From contig WFRG01000138.1 in assembly GCA_015486705.1 (NCBI GenBank), positions 1-8,800 of the forward strand: 8,800 nt of DNA, written 5' to 3'. Made by a program: the position numbers and the translations under genes. This DNA is from Hippea sp. GTDB lineage: Bacteria; Campylobacterota_A; Desulfurellia; Desulfurellales; Hippeaceae. The notes beneath the pieces are model-generated. The model did no database searches and was not told the DNA's origin. It saw only the letters and a program-made list of their open reading frames with translations. Shown here piece after piece: positions 1 through 4,850 of the stretch (the stretch's first letter is position 1; each line of letters starts with the position of its first letter).

Positions 1-145
1 GAGATAAATCTATGCCAGCTTGCGTCTGCTATGTGTTTTGCAAGTTTGTGGTTCTTGAGCATTCCCTTAACATTTAGGTTTTCAACAACAATGGCTTGGT
101 TATCGCCAATGATTTGCTTGCTTAGTTTATGCAAGAAGTCTTCCC
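1..145. repeat. Terminal direct repeat, left copy (circular contig overlap)
   Basis: Bases 1-145 are identical, base for base, to 8656-8800. tnpB is interrupted at the left edge and resumes in the correct frame at 8655, giving exactly 390 codons when 869-1 is joined to 8655-8355. The simplest reading is the overlap left when an assembler closes a circle, not a biological terminal repeat. The unique circle is about 8,655 bp. Confidence 0.95.
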
Positions 146-869
146 TTTGGTGTTTAATCTTTTCGTGAAGCTTAGCTATCCTTTTTCTCAACTTTATGTA
201 TTTTCCGCTTCCTTTCTCTTTTCTTGATAGACGTCTTTGAAGTTTTTTGAGTTTTTTCTCAGAAAGTACAAGATGCTTTGGTTTTTTTATTTTATCACCG
301 TTTGATAGGGTGCAGAAGGTTTCTATTCCGACATCTATAGCTACAATATTATTCGATTTTAGCAGAGGCTTTATCTTCCTATCAACAAGGACATTAAGGA
401 AAAACTTTTCTGTTGGGGTCTTTGTTATAGATATGGACTTAATCTCTCCTTCTATTTCCCTGTGTTTGATAAACCTCAATGATTTCTTAAGCTTTGGGAT
501 TTTTACTTTATTGCTTTCAATGGTAAAATGTTGTGGGATGGATACTGAGTTAGCTTTTCTCTTGCTCTTGAATTGAGGAAATCTCGCTCTTTTTTCAAAA
601 AAGTTCTTAAACGCCCTATCAAGCCATTTAACGGCTTCTTGGAAGGACTGGCTGTTGGCTTCTTTGAGAAATGGATATTTTTCTTTAAGCTTCGGCAAAA
701 GCTTTTTATACTCGTAATAATTCCAACTCTTACCACTTCCTTCATAGTCCCTCTTTGCAATCTCAAGGAGTTTATTGTAAACAAACCTGCAATGCCCCAT
801 CTGGCGGTTTAGAAAATCTATTTGGTCTTTTTTAGGGTATAGCCTGAACCTGTAAACATAATTTGTCAT
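1..869 (-). CDS. tnpB: TnpB RNA-guided endonuclease, residues 1-289 (runs across contig junction)
   Basis: This is the amino-terminal three-quarters of a 389-residue TnpB, an RNA-guided, transposon-associated nuclease ancestral to Cas12. The start is ATG at 869, overlapping the tnpA stop as ATGA, so translation is probably coupled. Residues 1-130 form the wedge/recognition region, beginning with a typical YRFRLYP-type sequence. RuvC-I follows, with AIDVG and catalytic Asp179. A basic helical stretch follows at about 203-245. I translated the strand by hand and found no stop or frameshift. Joined to 8655-8355, the gene is 1,170 nt. In this family the protein uses the RNA from the element's right end to cut donor sites left after excision. 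All catalytic residues are present, so it looks active. Confidence 0.93.
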   Translation of the reverse strand, partial: MTNYVYRFRLYPKKDQIDFLNRQMGHCRFVYNKLLEIAKRDYEGSGKSWNYYEYKKLLPKLKEKYPFLKEANSQSFQEAVKWLDRAFKNFFEKRARFPQFKSKRKANSVSIPQHFTIESNKVKIPKLKKSLRFIKHREIEGEIKSISITKTPTEKFFLNVLVDRKIKPLLKSNNIVAIDVGIETFCTLSNGDKIKKPKHLVLSEKKLKKLQRRLSRKEKGSGKYIKLRKRIAKLHEKIKHQREDFLHKLSKQIIGDNQAIVVENLNVKGMLKNHKLAKHIADASWHRFI

Positions 870-1285
870 TTTTTCTGGTTTTCTATGTATTTTTTTATCG
901 CTTCTTCTGACACAGAACCAACGGTCTCAACATAGTAGGAAGGATTCCACAAATGTCCTTTCCAGAGTTTTTCTTTTAATTCAGGAAATTTAAGAAATAG
1001 TTTCCTTGCACTTATGCCTTTAATCATCTTTGCTATGTAAGATGGAGATATTTTAGGGTGTGCAGATACAAAGAGATGGATATGGTCTTGCTCTCCGACT
1101 TCCATAACGGAGACTTCAAAGCCTTTCTCTTTAGCTACTTCTGAAATTATACTCTTGAGCTCTTTTTCTATCTTGGGAGTAAGAACCTTTCTGCGATATT
1201 TGGTGGAGAAAACAAGATGGTAATTGCAGTTGTAAACGCAGGTTCTCGCTTGTTTTATGTTAGGTTTTAGAGTTTTTCTACTCAT
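866..1285 (-). CDS. tnpA: TnpA, Y1 HUH transposase of the IS200/IS605 family
   Basis: TnpA is a 139-residue single-strand DNA transposase that cuts and rejoins the transposon ends through a 5'-phosphotyrosine link, acting as a dimer. Visible motifs are the HUH metal site DHIHLF (His68, His70), the NYHLVFSTKYRRKVL amino-terminal strand, YYVETVG, and the helix KKYIENQ, whose Tyr133 aligns with Tyr127 of the ISHp608 enzyme as I remember it. I chose ATG 1285 over an in-frame GTG at 1309. A promoter (-35 at 1319-1314, -10 at 1297-1292) places transcription start at or next to ATG 1285, which would make the message leaderless, and neither start has a ribosome binding site. The length is normal and the gene looks intact. 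Confidence 0.93.
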   Translation of the reverse strand: MSRKTLKPNIKQARTCVYNCNYHLVFSTKYRRKVLTPKIEKELKSIISEVAKEKGFEVSVMEVGEQDHIHLFVSAHPKISPSYIAKMIKGISARKLFLKFPELKEKLWKGHLWNPSYYVETVGSVSEEAIKKYIENQKK

Positions 1286-1291
1286 ACATAT

Positions 1292-1319
1292 AGTATATAT
1301 CAATTTCACAAAAAGTCAA
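1292..1319 (-). promoter_or_regulatory. Sigma70-type promoter of tnpA, probably leaderless
   Basis: On the minus strand, TTGACT (1319-1314) and TATACT (1297-1292) are separated by 16 nt. The -10 box ends six nucleotides before ATG 1285, so the transcript would begin at the start codon. The promoter lies inside the presumed left end, so the element carries its own expression signal. Confidence 0.65.
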
Positions 1320-1358
1320 TATATTTAAGTGTTTATCTGTATTCGTATGGTATCCAAT

Positions 1359-1398
1359 CGTGCTGTATCTCTCCTTTCAAAAGGAGAGGATTAGCACG
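1359..1398. repeat. Long imperfect hairpin, probable IS left-end structure
   Basis: The outer arms CGTGCT/AGCACG (1359-1364, 1393-1398) and inner arms CTCTCCTTT/AAAGGAGAG (1369-1377, 1380-1388) are separated by a 4-by-4 internal loop. There is no T-run, so it is not a classical terminator. Its place between tnpA and the flanking gene suits the subterminal hairpin that TnpA recognises. The right-end hairpin shares a CCTCTC stem. It overlaps the last codons of the ribbon-helix-helix gene, which implies those codons are element-derived. The alternative is a terminator for that gene. Confidence 0.55.
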
Positions 1399-1703
1399 TA
1401 GAAATTCCTAAATAATCGAGCCCAAAAGCCTTTCTTTTCTTTCTCCTGCAATAACTTCTCTTTCTCTTCAAGAATACCTTTTAGTCGCCCAACTTCCAAC
1501 AGCGCTTTTTTCAACTCAACATCTCGCTTCTCATATTCTTCGAAAGGTATCAATGCTTTGCTTTTTTTCAGCTCGTATATATCGTCTATAACCGCCTTAA
1601 TTAAATCGTTTTCAGTCCTTGTCTTATATATCTCTATCAACTCTTTTATTTTCTCGTCCGTCTCCTTTGTAACTCTGTAAGTTTTCCTTATCCACTCACC
1701 CAT
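1377..1703 (-). CDS. Small ribbon-helix-helix-like protein with coiled-coil tail
   Basis: This 108-residue protein has an N-terminal strand (about residues 3-11, EWIRKTYRV) followed by two helices (about 12-26 and 29-46), the pattern of an Arc/CopG-type DNA-binding dimer. Residues 56-92 form a charged Glu/Lys/Leu coiled coil, then an aromatic-basic stretch (FWARLFRN). I do not recognise a named family. It lies 77 nt downstream of rep on the same strand. An 11-bp tandem repeat sits just before its start, a likely autoregulatory operator, and a copy of part of that operator occurs at 4405-4452. Plausible roles are copy-number control, partition or mobilisation accessory protein. The last eight residues fall in the IS left-end hairpin, so the native C-terminus may have been replaced. 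Start ATG 1703 has GAGGTGA at 1713-1707. Confidence 0.7.
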   Translation of the reverse strand: MGEWIRKTYRVTKETDEKIKELIEIYKTRTENDLIKAVIDDIYELKKSKALIPFEEYEKRDVELKKALLEVGRLKGILEEKEKLLQEKEKKGFWARLFRNFYVLILSF

Positions 1704-1718
1704 TTTTCACCTCAAAAT

Positions 1719-1762
1719 CAACTGACGTCTATTTGTGTCAAACTGGCGTCAAACTGACGTCA
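1719..1762 (-). promoter_or_regulatory. 11-bp tandem operator upstream of the ribbon-helix-helix gene
   Basis: Two adjacent units, GTCAAACTGGC (1737-1747) and GTCAAACTGAC (1748-1758), are followed by GTCA (1759-1762). A related AACTGACGTC occurs at 1720-1729. The 11-bp period puts units on one DNA face, as expected for cooperative ribbon-helix-helix dimers. On the minus strand the repeats contain TTGACG and TTGACA, which could serve as -35 boxes, so binding would block transcription of the gene starting at 1703. No strong -10 was seen. Confidence 0.6.
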
Positions 1763-1780
1763 TTTTCAGAAAAGCCTATT

Positions 1781-3034
1781 CTAAAAGGAATTTTCCATCT
1801 CTTTCTTTTTTTTCGCCCTTTCAAGCAACCAATCTTCATCAACCTTCCACCATGCATACAGCTCACCAGTATCAGTCCTGTCAACCCTCACAAGATAATC
1901 TCCATTTTCATCTTTTTTCACATGCCCAATTCTTACAGAAATCTTCTTTTTATTCTCATCGTAGATATATCCAGAATACCCTATTGCGTCCTCAGGTGTG
2001 AGTATATCGGTTTCTACTCTCTCAGCTCCCGCATAGTCCTCTTCCAAAGCCTTTTTCAGGTAGATTACAAAGTCTTTTACTTTACCCGCTTTATACTTTC
2101 CAACCGTGTATTCTATTTGAGCCTTTGTATAGTTTTTTCCTTTTGTCTTTAAACCGCCAAGCACAGCACCAACGACTTTCATCTTCTCTCTATACTTGCC
2201 CGGTATTAAAGCCAACAGCTCTTTAGCCTCTTTATTCTCTTTCAGTTCGTCATTAAACGCCTTTTTAGCTTGTTGTTTAAACTTCAATTGAGCAGGCTTA
2301 GGCTTTACGTAGAATTTTATATGTGTATAAACCTTTCCCGTCTTCTTCAGCTCATAGGATACAAGAAAATCGACATTTTCATTTTCGTTAAGCTCTCTAA
2401 CAGCAGGTTCAAGAACTTTAGCTTTTAAATTATTTATTCTGCCTTTGTATTTATTCTCAATATTAAACAGCTTCCTAAAGTCATCTATCGTCATTTCGGG
2501 TATTTCCACTTTTTCGTAATCTTTCGCCAGCTCATACAGTATTATCGTATACTTACTTTTAAGTCCTCTCACAATCACAAGGTTTATATTCGCATAAACA
2601 CCATTAGGATCAACCAAAGCCCATTTAATACGCTCTGGGAGCTCAAAGGTAATACTTACAACTTTAGCTTTTTCGTCTTCAGTTACCTGTAGATCAGATA
2701 CAAGACTAACCCAGCCTTTTATCTTCAAACCCTTATCTTTATCAAGTATGTTATATTCGGCGTCTTTTTTCTTTACCTCTTTAAGTTTTTCTATATAGTA
2801 GCTATTATTTTTATCAATTTTATCGCTTTTACTTAAAATTGCTTTCACATCCTTAAGAGGTATAGTAAACCTTTTCTTTTCCTTATTTTCTTTTAGCTCA
2901 TGTTTAGCTATATACAGTAAAGCATCGTAAAACTTCCTTTGTATGGCGTCCAAATCAACTCTTATAGCTATCGTCCCGCTTGGCTTCTGTAAAACTACCG
3001 CATTCTTTTTCATAACTTTAGCAAGAGTACCCAT
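1781..3034 (-). CDS. rep: Plasmid replication initiator, RepB/Rep_3 family
   Basis: This 417-residue iteron-binding initiator opens the plasmid origin and loads the host helicase. Residues 10-130 look like the first winged helix (dimerisation) and about 140-245 like the second, iteron-contacting winged helix; the stretch with LYELAKDYEKVEIPEMTIDD and FRKLFNIENKYKGRINNLK is typical of Rep_3 proteins. Residues 250-417 are a lysine-rich C-terminal extension that I do not recognise. I chose ATG 3034 rather than the in-frame ATG 3067 because AAAGGAGGC (3049-3041) sits six bases before it and the longer form would begin inside the promoter. Arginine is almost always AGA/AGG (13 of 14 in a hand check). 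The gene is preceded by a consensus promoter and iterons. Confidence 0.92.
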   Translation of the reverse strand: MGTLAKVMKKNAVVLQKPSGTIAIRVDLDAIQRKFYDALLYIAKHELKENKEKKRFTIPLKDVKAILSKSDKIDKNNSYYIEKLKEVKKKDAEYNILDKDKGLKIKGWVSLVSDLQVTEDEKAKVVSITFELPERIKWALVDPNGVYANINLVIVRGLKSKYTIILYELAKDYEKVEIPEMTIDDFRKLFNIENKYKGRINNLKAKVLEPAVRELNENENVDFLVSYELKKTGKVYTHIKFYVKPKPAQLKFKQQAKKAFNDELKENKEAKELLALIPGKYREKMKVVGAVLGGLKTKGKNYTKAQIEYTVGKYKAGKVKDFVIYLKKALEEDYAGAERVETDILTPEDAIGYSGYIYDENKKKISVRIGHVKKDENGDYLVRVDRTDTGELYAWWKVDEDWLLERAKKKKEMENSF

Positions 3035-3056
3035 AAAATCGCCTCCTTTCAATACA

Positions 3057-3084
3057 ATTATATCCAAATAGCTACCTTTGTCAA
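3057..3084 (-). promoter_or_regulatory. Consensus sigma70 promoter of rep with embedded operator-like half-site
   Basis: On the minus strand TTGACA (3084-3079) and TATAAT (3062-3057) are both perfect, spaced by 16 nt. The spacer begins AAGGTAGCTATT, resembling the iteron core AAAAGTAGC but in the opposite orientation. Related plasmids of this family repress rep by binding initiator dimers to an iteron-like site within the rep promoter, so the same autoregulation is likely here. Confidence 0.85.
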
Positions 3085-3087
3085 GTT

Positions 3088-3141
3088 AAAAGTAGCAATA
3101 AGGTATTAGAAAAGTAGCAATAAGGTATTAGAAAAGTAGCA
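3088..3141 (+). repeat. Iterons: two 22-bp units plus a 10-bp partial
   Basis: Two identical direct repeats occupy 3088-3109 and 3110-3131, followed by the first ten bases of a third (3132-3141). Each begins AAAAGTAGCAATAAGG and ends TATTAG. The 22-bp period, two helical turns, and the position next to a Rep_3 gene identify them as initiator-binding sites of the replication origin. Two and a half units is fewer than most relatives carry. Confidence 0.88.
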
Positions 3142-3222
3142 CTTTCTCTCCGCAATTCCCGTCAAATCAACATTTTTCAACCCGGAAAACTCTTAAAACT
3201 CTTAAAATAATAAAACAACAAC
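3142..3222. other. Probable origin unwinding region beside the iterons
   Basis: Beyond the iterons, AAAACTCTT occurs twice in tandem (3186-3194, 3195-3203), followed by AAAATAATAAAAC. AT-rich short direct repeats next to iterons are the usual DNA-unwinding element of theta plasmids. I found no convincing DnaA box between the iterons and this stretch, so the assignment rests on position and composition. Confidence 0.55.
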
Positions 3223-3247
3223 CCGAGAGCTCCTACCAACCTACTAT

Positions 3248-3309
3248 CTCCCTACCAAAATCGAGGTGGGAGTTTGGCTATCGCCAAAGTTTGTCGTTGT
3301 CGTTTTTTT
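3248..3309 (+). terminator. Tandem hairpins followed by a T-run near the origin
   Basis: CTCCC-ACC (3248-3256) pairs with GGTGGGAG (3265-3272) with one bulged base. Immediately after, TTTGGC/GCCAAA (3273-3278, 3283-3288) forms a second hairpin with loop TATC. A seven-T run lies at 3303-3309. The pair could end a plus-strand transcript heading away from the origin, or act as a single-strand structure at the origin. The gap of 14 nt between stem and T-run weakens the terminator reading. Confidence 0.4.
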
Positions 3310-3363
3310 AAGAAAAAAGAAATGCAAGAACAACAAGAAAAAGCCATCGCTTCGCTCAGGCAA

Positions 3364-3388
3364 CTATACCCCGCTTGTCGGGGTATAG
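3364..3388. repeat. Hairpin C of the CTTGY-loop family
   Basis: CTATACCCCG (3364-3373) and CGGGGTATAG (3379-3388) form a perfect 10-bp stem around loop CTTGT. The stem and loop closely match hairpins at 3950-3972 and 4342-4364, though the flanks differ. No T-run follows. Nearby CGCTTCGCT occurs twice (3348-3356 and 3395-3403). Confidence 0.7.
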
Positions 3389-3890
3389 GCCTTTCGCTTC
3401 GCTGAAGAGCCTCTGAAGAAAAAAAGAACCTAACAAGCGAAAAAGTTTGTTTATTCGATTAAGCACCCTACCCGAATCCTATACTCTCTACCTTCCAAAA
3501 GTTTTCTTTTTTAAGAGCAATAAAGAAGAGAGCAAGCAAGATAACACGCCCCCCCATATCCAGCTCCTACCAATCCAAAAATCGAAAACCCAAATCTTTG
3601 TTATCAGGAAAATAGAGAAAAAAACACCGCTATCGCGAAAGGATAAACTCTCTCTACTCTACAAACTCACTCAAGCAACAGAAACGTTTACAAAACTCCC
3701 GCGCCCGCCTCTCAGAATGCCCCTGACGTCTAAAATAAAGCCCTCTGGCGTTAAAGATGAGTCTCATTCGACTAATTAATCGATTGAAGTAAATCTCGTG
3801 CGAAATTCGGCGTTATTTTAGACACTAAATCTAAACCTCTCGCCAGGGCGGTCGGCAAGGCAATCGGGGGGGCGTGATATCTTTTTTTGA
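3389..3890. other. Non-coding stretch without a clear function
   Basis: No credible gene is visible. A TTG-initiated open frame at 3447-3779 has no ribosome binding site and an unprotein-like composition. AGCTCCTACCAA at 3562-3573 repeats 3230-3241. CTGACGTCTAAAATAA (from about 3723) resembles the ribbon-helix-helix operator core CTGACGTCTATTTG. A short GC-rich run, 3839-3874, ends in seven G residues. I see no promoter I would defend. Confidence 0.4.
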
Positions 3891-3927
3891 GCTTGACGGC
3901 AAACTGCAAAGCAGGCAAACGTCAAGC
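3891..3927. repeat. Two-tier hairpin
   Basis: GCTTGACG (3891-3898) pairs with CGTCAAGC (3920-3927), enclosing a second hairpin CTGC-AAA-GCAG (3904-3914). It follows a T-run at 3882-3888 and precedes hairpin A by about 20 bases. It may belong to the same structured unit as hairpin A. Confidence 0.55.
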
Positions 3928-3938
3928 AGACAACCGAA

Positions 3939-3986
3939 GCCGTGAGGTTGATACCCCGCTTGCCGGGGTATCGCTACCGAAACGGC
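3939..3986. repeat. Hairpin A of the CTTGY-loop family
   Basis: GATACCCCG (3950-3958) and CGGGGTATC (3964-3972) make a perfect 9-bp stem around loop CTTGC. GCCG (3939-3942) and CGGC (3983-3986) can close an outer stem. The unit TGAGGTTGATA ... TATCGCTACCGAA matches hairpin B at 4334-4373 except for compensating changes in the stem. Confidence 0.75.
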
Positions 3987-4035
3987 GAAGGGCGTCAGTT
4001 CTTTAAAATCCCTATCTCTGTACCGCTTTTTGTAC

Positions 4036-4063
4036 TTGACTTATAACCGTAACAGACTATAAC
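4036..4063 (+). promoter_or_regulatory. Sigma70-type promoter for the structured RNA
   Basis: TTGACT (4036-4041) and TATAAC (4058-4063) are separated by 16 nt. Transcription would begin about 4069-4071, immediately before the GC-rich structured region and with no start codon with a ribosome binding site following it. Confidence 0.7.
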
Positions 4064-4067
4064 TTAA

Positions 4068-4303
4068 AGTAACATGTTTATCCGCGGGTAACCCAGCCAC
4101 TGTAGCCCTTGCCGCCGTTTGGCGGAGGCCGTGGACTGCTACAGGAGACTGGCCAAAGGTAGTGGAAGGAACGCCCACTATCTCACTGACTCGGGTAGCG
4201 GCCGAGGTAGTTGTCAGTTTGTTAGAACGTCCTAACCCCACTGGGGAGCAATCTGGACGCGATTAAGTTTTAAGTTGTTACTATAGCTGTGTGCTTTTTT
4301 TAT
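4068..4303 (+). ncRNA. Candidate structured non-coding RNA of about 230 nt, unknown family
   Basis: Bases 4081-4260 are about 60% GC by hand count (108 of 180), against roughly 23% in the next 60 bases. Consecutive stems: CTGTAGC/GCTACAG (4100-4106, 4138-4144) enclosing CCGCC/GGCGG (4112-4116, 4121-4125); GGTAGTGG/CCACTATC (4158-4165, 4175-4182); ACTGAC/GTCAGT (4185-4190, 4213-4218) enclosing TCGG/CCGA; GTTAG/CTAAC (4221-4225, 4232-4236); CCCC/GGGG (4236-4246, sharing one base). AGTAACA (4068-4074) pairs with TGTTACT (4276-4282), closing the whole. A T-rich run at 4294-4307 could end it, though no strong terminator stem precedes it. It does not match the conserved cores of RNase P RNA, SRP RNA or tmRNA as I remember them. 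Possible roles are copy-number control, replication priming or a partner of a protein encoded elsewhere. Confidence 0.65.
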
Positions 4304-4324
4304 TTTTAACTTCTTTTCTTTTTT

Positions 4325-4381
4325 TGTAGCGGAATGAGATTGATATACCGCTTGCCGGTATATCGCTATCGAATGTAGCGG
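4325..4381. repeat. Hairpin B of the CTTGY-loop family, flanked by TGTAGCGG
   Basis: GATATACCG (4342-4350) and CGGTATATC (4356-4364) form a 9-bp stem around loop CTTGC. Compared with hairpin A, two adjacent base pairs have changed on both strands (CC/GG to TA/TA), which preserves pairing. TGTAGCGG occurs on both sides as a direct repeat (4325-4332, 4374-4381). Confidence 0.75.
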
Positions 4382-4404
4382 TTGTTTTGCAGAGGCAAGC
4401 GACA

Positions 4405-4452
4405 CGTCTATTTGTATGCTCTTCAAAGCAAACTCCCCAACACAAATAGACG
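4405..4452. promoter_or_regulatory. Inverted repeat matching the ribbon-helix-helix operator
   Basis: CGTCTATTTGT (4405-4415) and ACAAATAGACG (4442-4452) are perfect inverted arms 26 bases apart. The right arm with two more bases (4440-4452) is the exact reverse complement of 1726-1738, next to the operator of the gene at 1377-1703. Shared sites on a plasmid usually mean a shared binding protein. This could be a centromere-like, copy-control or transfer-origin site. No gene is adjacent. Confidence 0.6.
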
Positions 4453-4509
4453 GGGCGCGGGAGAATGGAGAAAATCTTGTTTTTATGCTTGATTTTGAAG
4501 ATTGAACAT

Positions 4510-4669
4510 TTGAGGACTTTGAGGACTAACGAAGGATTTTGAGGACTTTACAGGCTTATCTAAATCTTTAAAAATCGTTATTTTAATCAGTATTTATAGA
4601 GATTTTACAATTTTTAATAATAGGAGGTTTAATATAGATTTTTGATTGAAAAAAGAGGACTTGAGGACT
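4510..4669 (+). repeat. Five GAGGACT repeats flanking an AT-rich core
   Basis: GAGGACT occurs at 4512-4518, 4521-4527, 4541-4547, 4655-4661 and 4663-4669, most within TTGAGGACT, with local periods of 9 and 8 bp. Three copies lie left and two right of about 100 bases that are strongly AT-rich. The layout suggests a protein-binding array: accessory sites for the recombinase encoded downstream, a promoter operator, or a second origin. TTGAGG (4661-4666) and TATTTT (4685-4690) could be a weak promoter for the downstream genes. Confidence 0.55.
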
Positions 4670-4699
4670 TGTTGTTTTTATGCGTATTTTAGTGCTGTA

Positions 4700-4841
4700 A
4701 GGCTGTCCCTCTCAATCGCCCTGAGAACAGGGCTTTAAATAAATTTTGGGTGGCCGCTACCCTGCTTGGCAAATAGCGGTGAGACACTTAACGAACTTGG
4801 TTGTCGCTCTTGCATAAGAGCGGACAGCCTGATTGAGAGGG
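4700..4841 (+). promoter_or_regulatory. Structured leader able to sequester the downstream ribosome binding site
   Basis: AGGCTGTCC (4700-4708) pairs with GGACAGCCT (4822-4830). The adjoining CCCTCTCAATC (4707-4717) pairs with GATTGAGAGGG (4831-4841), which contains the ribosome binding site of the gene at 4851. The two pairings cross, so they are either exclusive or form a pseudoknot. Between them are GCCCTG/CAGGGC (4718-4723, 4728-4733), CCGCTA/TAGCGG (4754-4759, 4774-4779) and CGCTCTT/AAGAGCG (4805-4811, 4815-4821). The arrangement is that of a riboswitch or other translation-control leader. I do not recognise the class. Confidence 0.65.
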
Positions 4842-4850
4842 GGTGGAAAG

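Larger units (their letters stand above)
1..1410 (-). mobile_element. IS200/IS605-family element, part 1: left end, tnpA, 5' part of tnpB
   Basis: Together with 8338-8655 this forms one insertion sequence of about 1.7 kb, cut only by where the circle was opened. Order on the minus strand is left end, tnpA, tnpB, right end. The genes are co-directional with a 4-bp overlap, as in ISDra2-type members. These elements move as single-stranded circles, lack terminal inverted repeats, and carry subterminal hairpins. The outer limit near 1400-1415 is inferred from the hairpin at 1359-1398, because the left cleavage site in this family lies a few bases outside the left hairpin. The exact boundary is not visible. 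Confidence 0.75.

Noticed and set aside
1688..1696. TTATCCACT, one mismatch from a DnaA box
   Set aside because: It lies inside codons 3-5 of the ribbon-helix-helix gene, far from the iterons, and a single match is expected by chance.
3088..3141. CRISPR array
   Set aside because: The repeats are contiguous with no spacers and sit beside a Rep_3 gene, so they are iterons.
3447..3779. A 110-codon open frame on the plus strand in the structured non-coding region
   Set aside because: It starts with TTG, lacks a ribosome binding site, and its product has no recognisable fold or composition; it overlaps repeats shared with other non-coding parts.
4041..4426. Two short minus-strand open frames across the GC-rich island and hairpin B
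   Set aside because: They run through palindromes, have no ribosome binding sites, and are better explained by the structured RNA and hairpins.
4476..4482. ATCTTG downstream of the inverted repeat as a relaxase nick site
   Set aside because: It only loosely resembles nick sites of MOB-P plasmids, and the plasmid has no relaxase; too short to support.
4642..4692. A 16-codon leader peptide before the structured leader (TTG start)
   Set aside because: The nearest AGGAGG is 14 bases away and the codons are largely made of the GAGGACT repeats.
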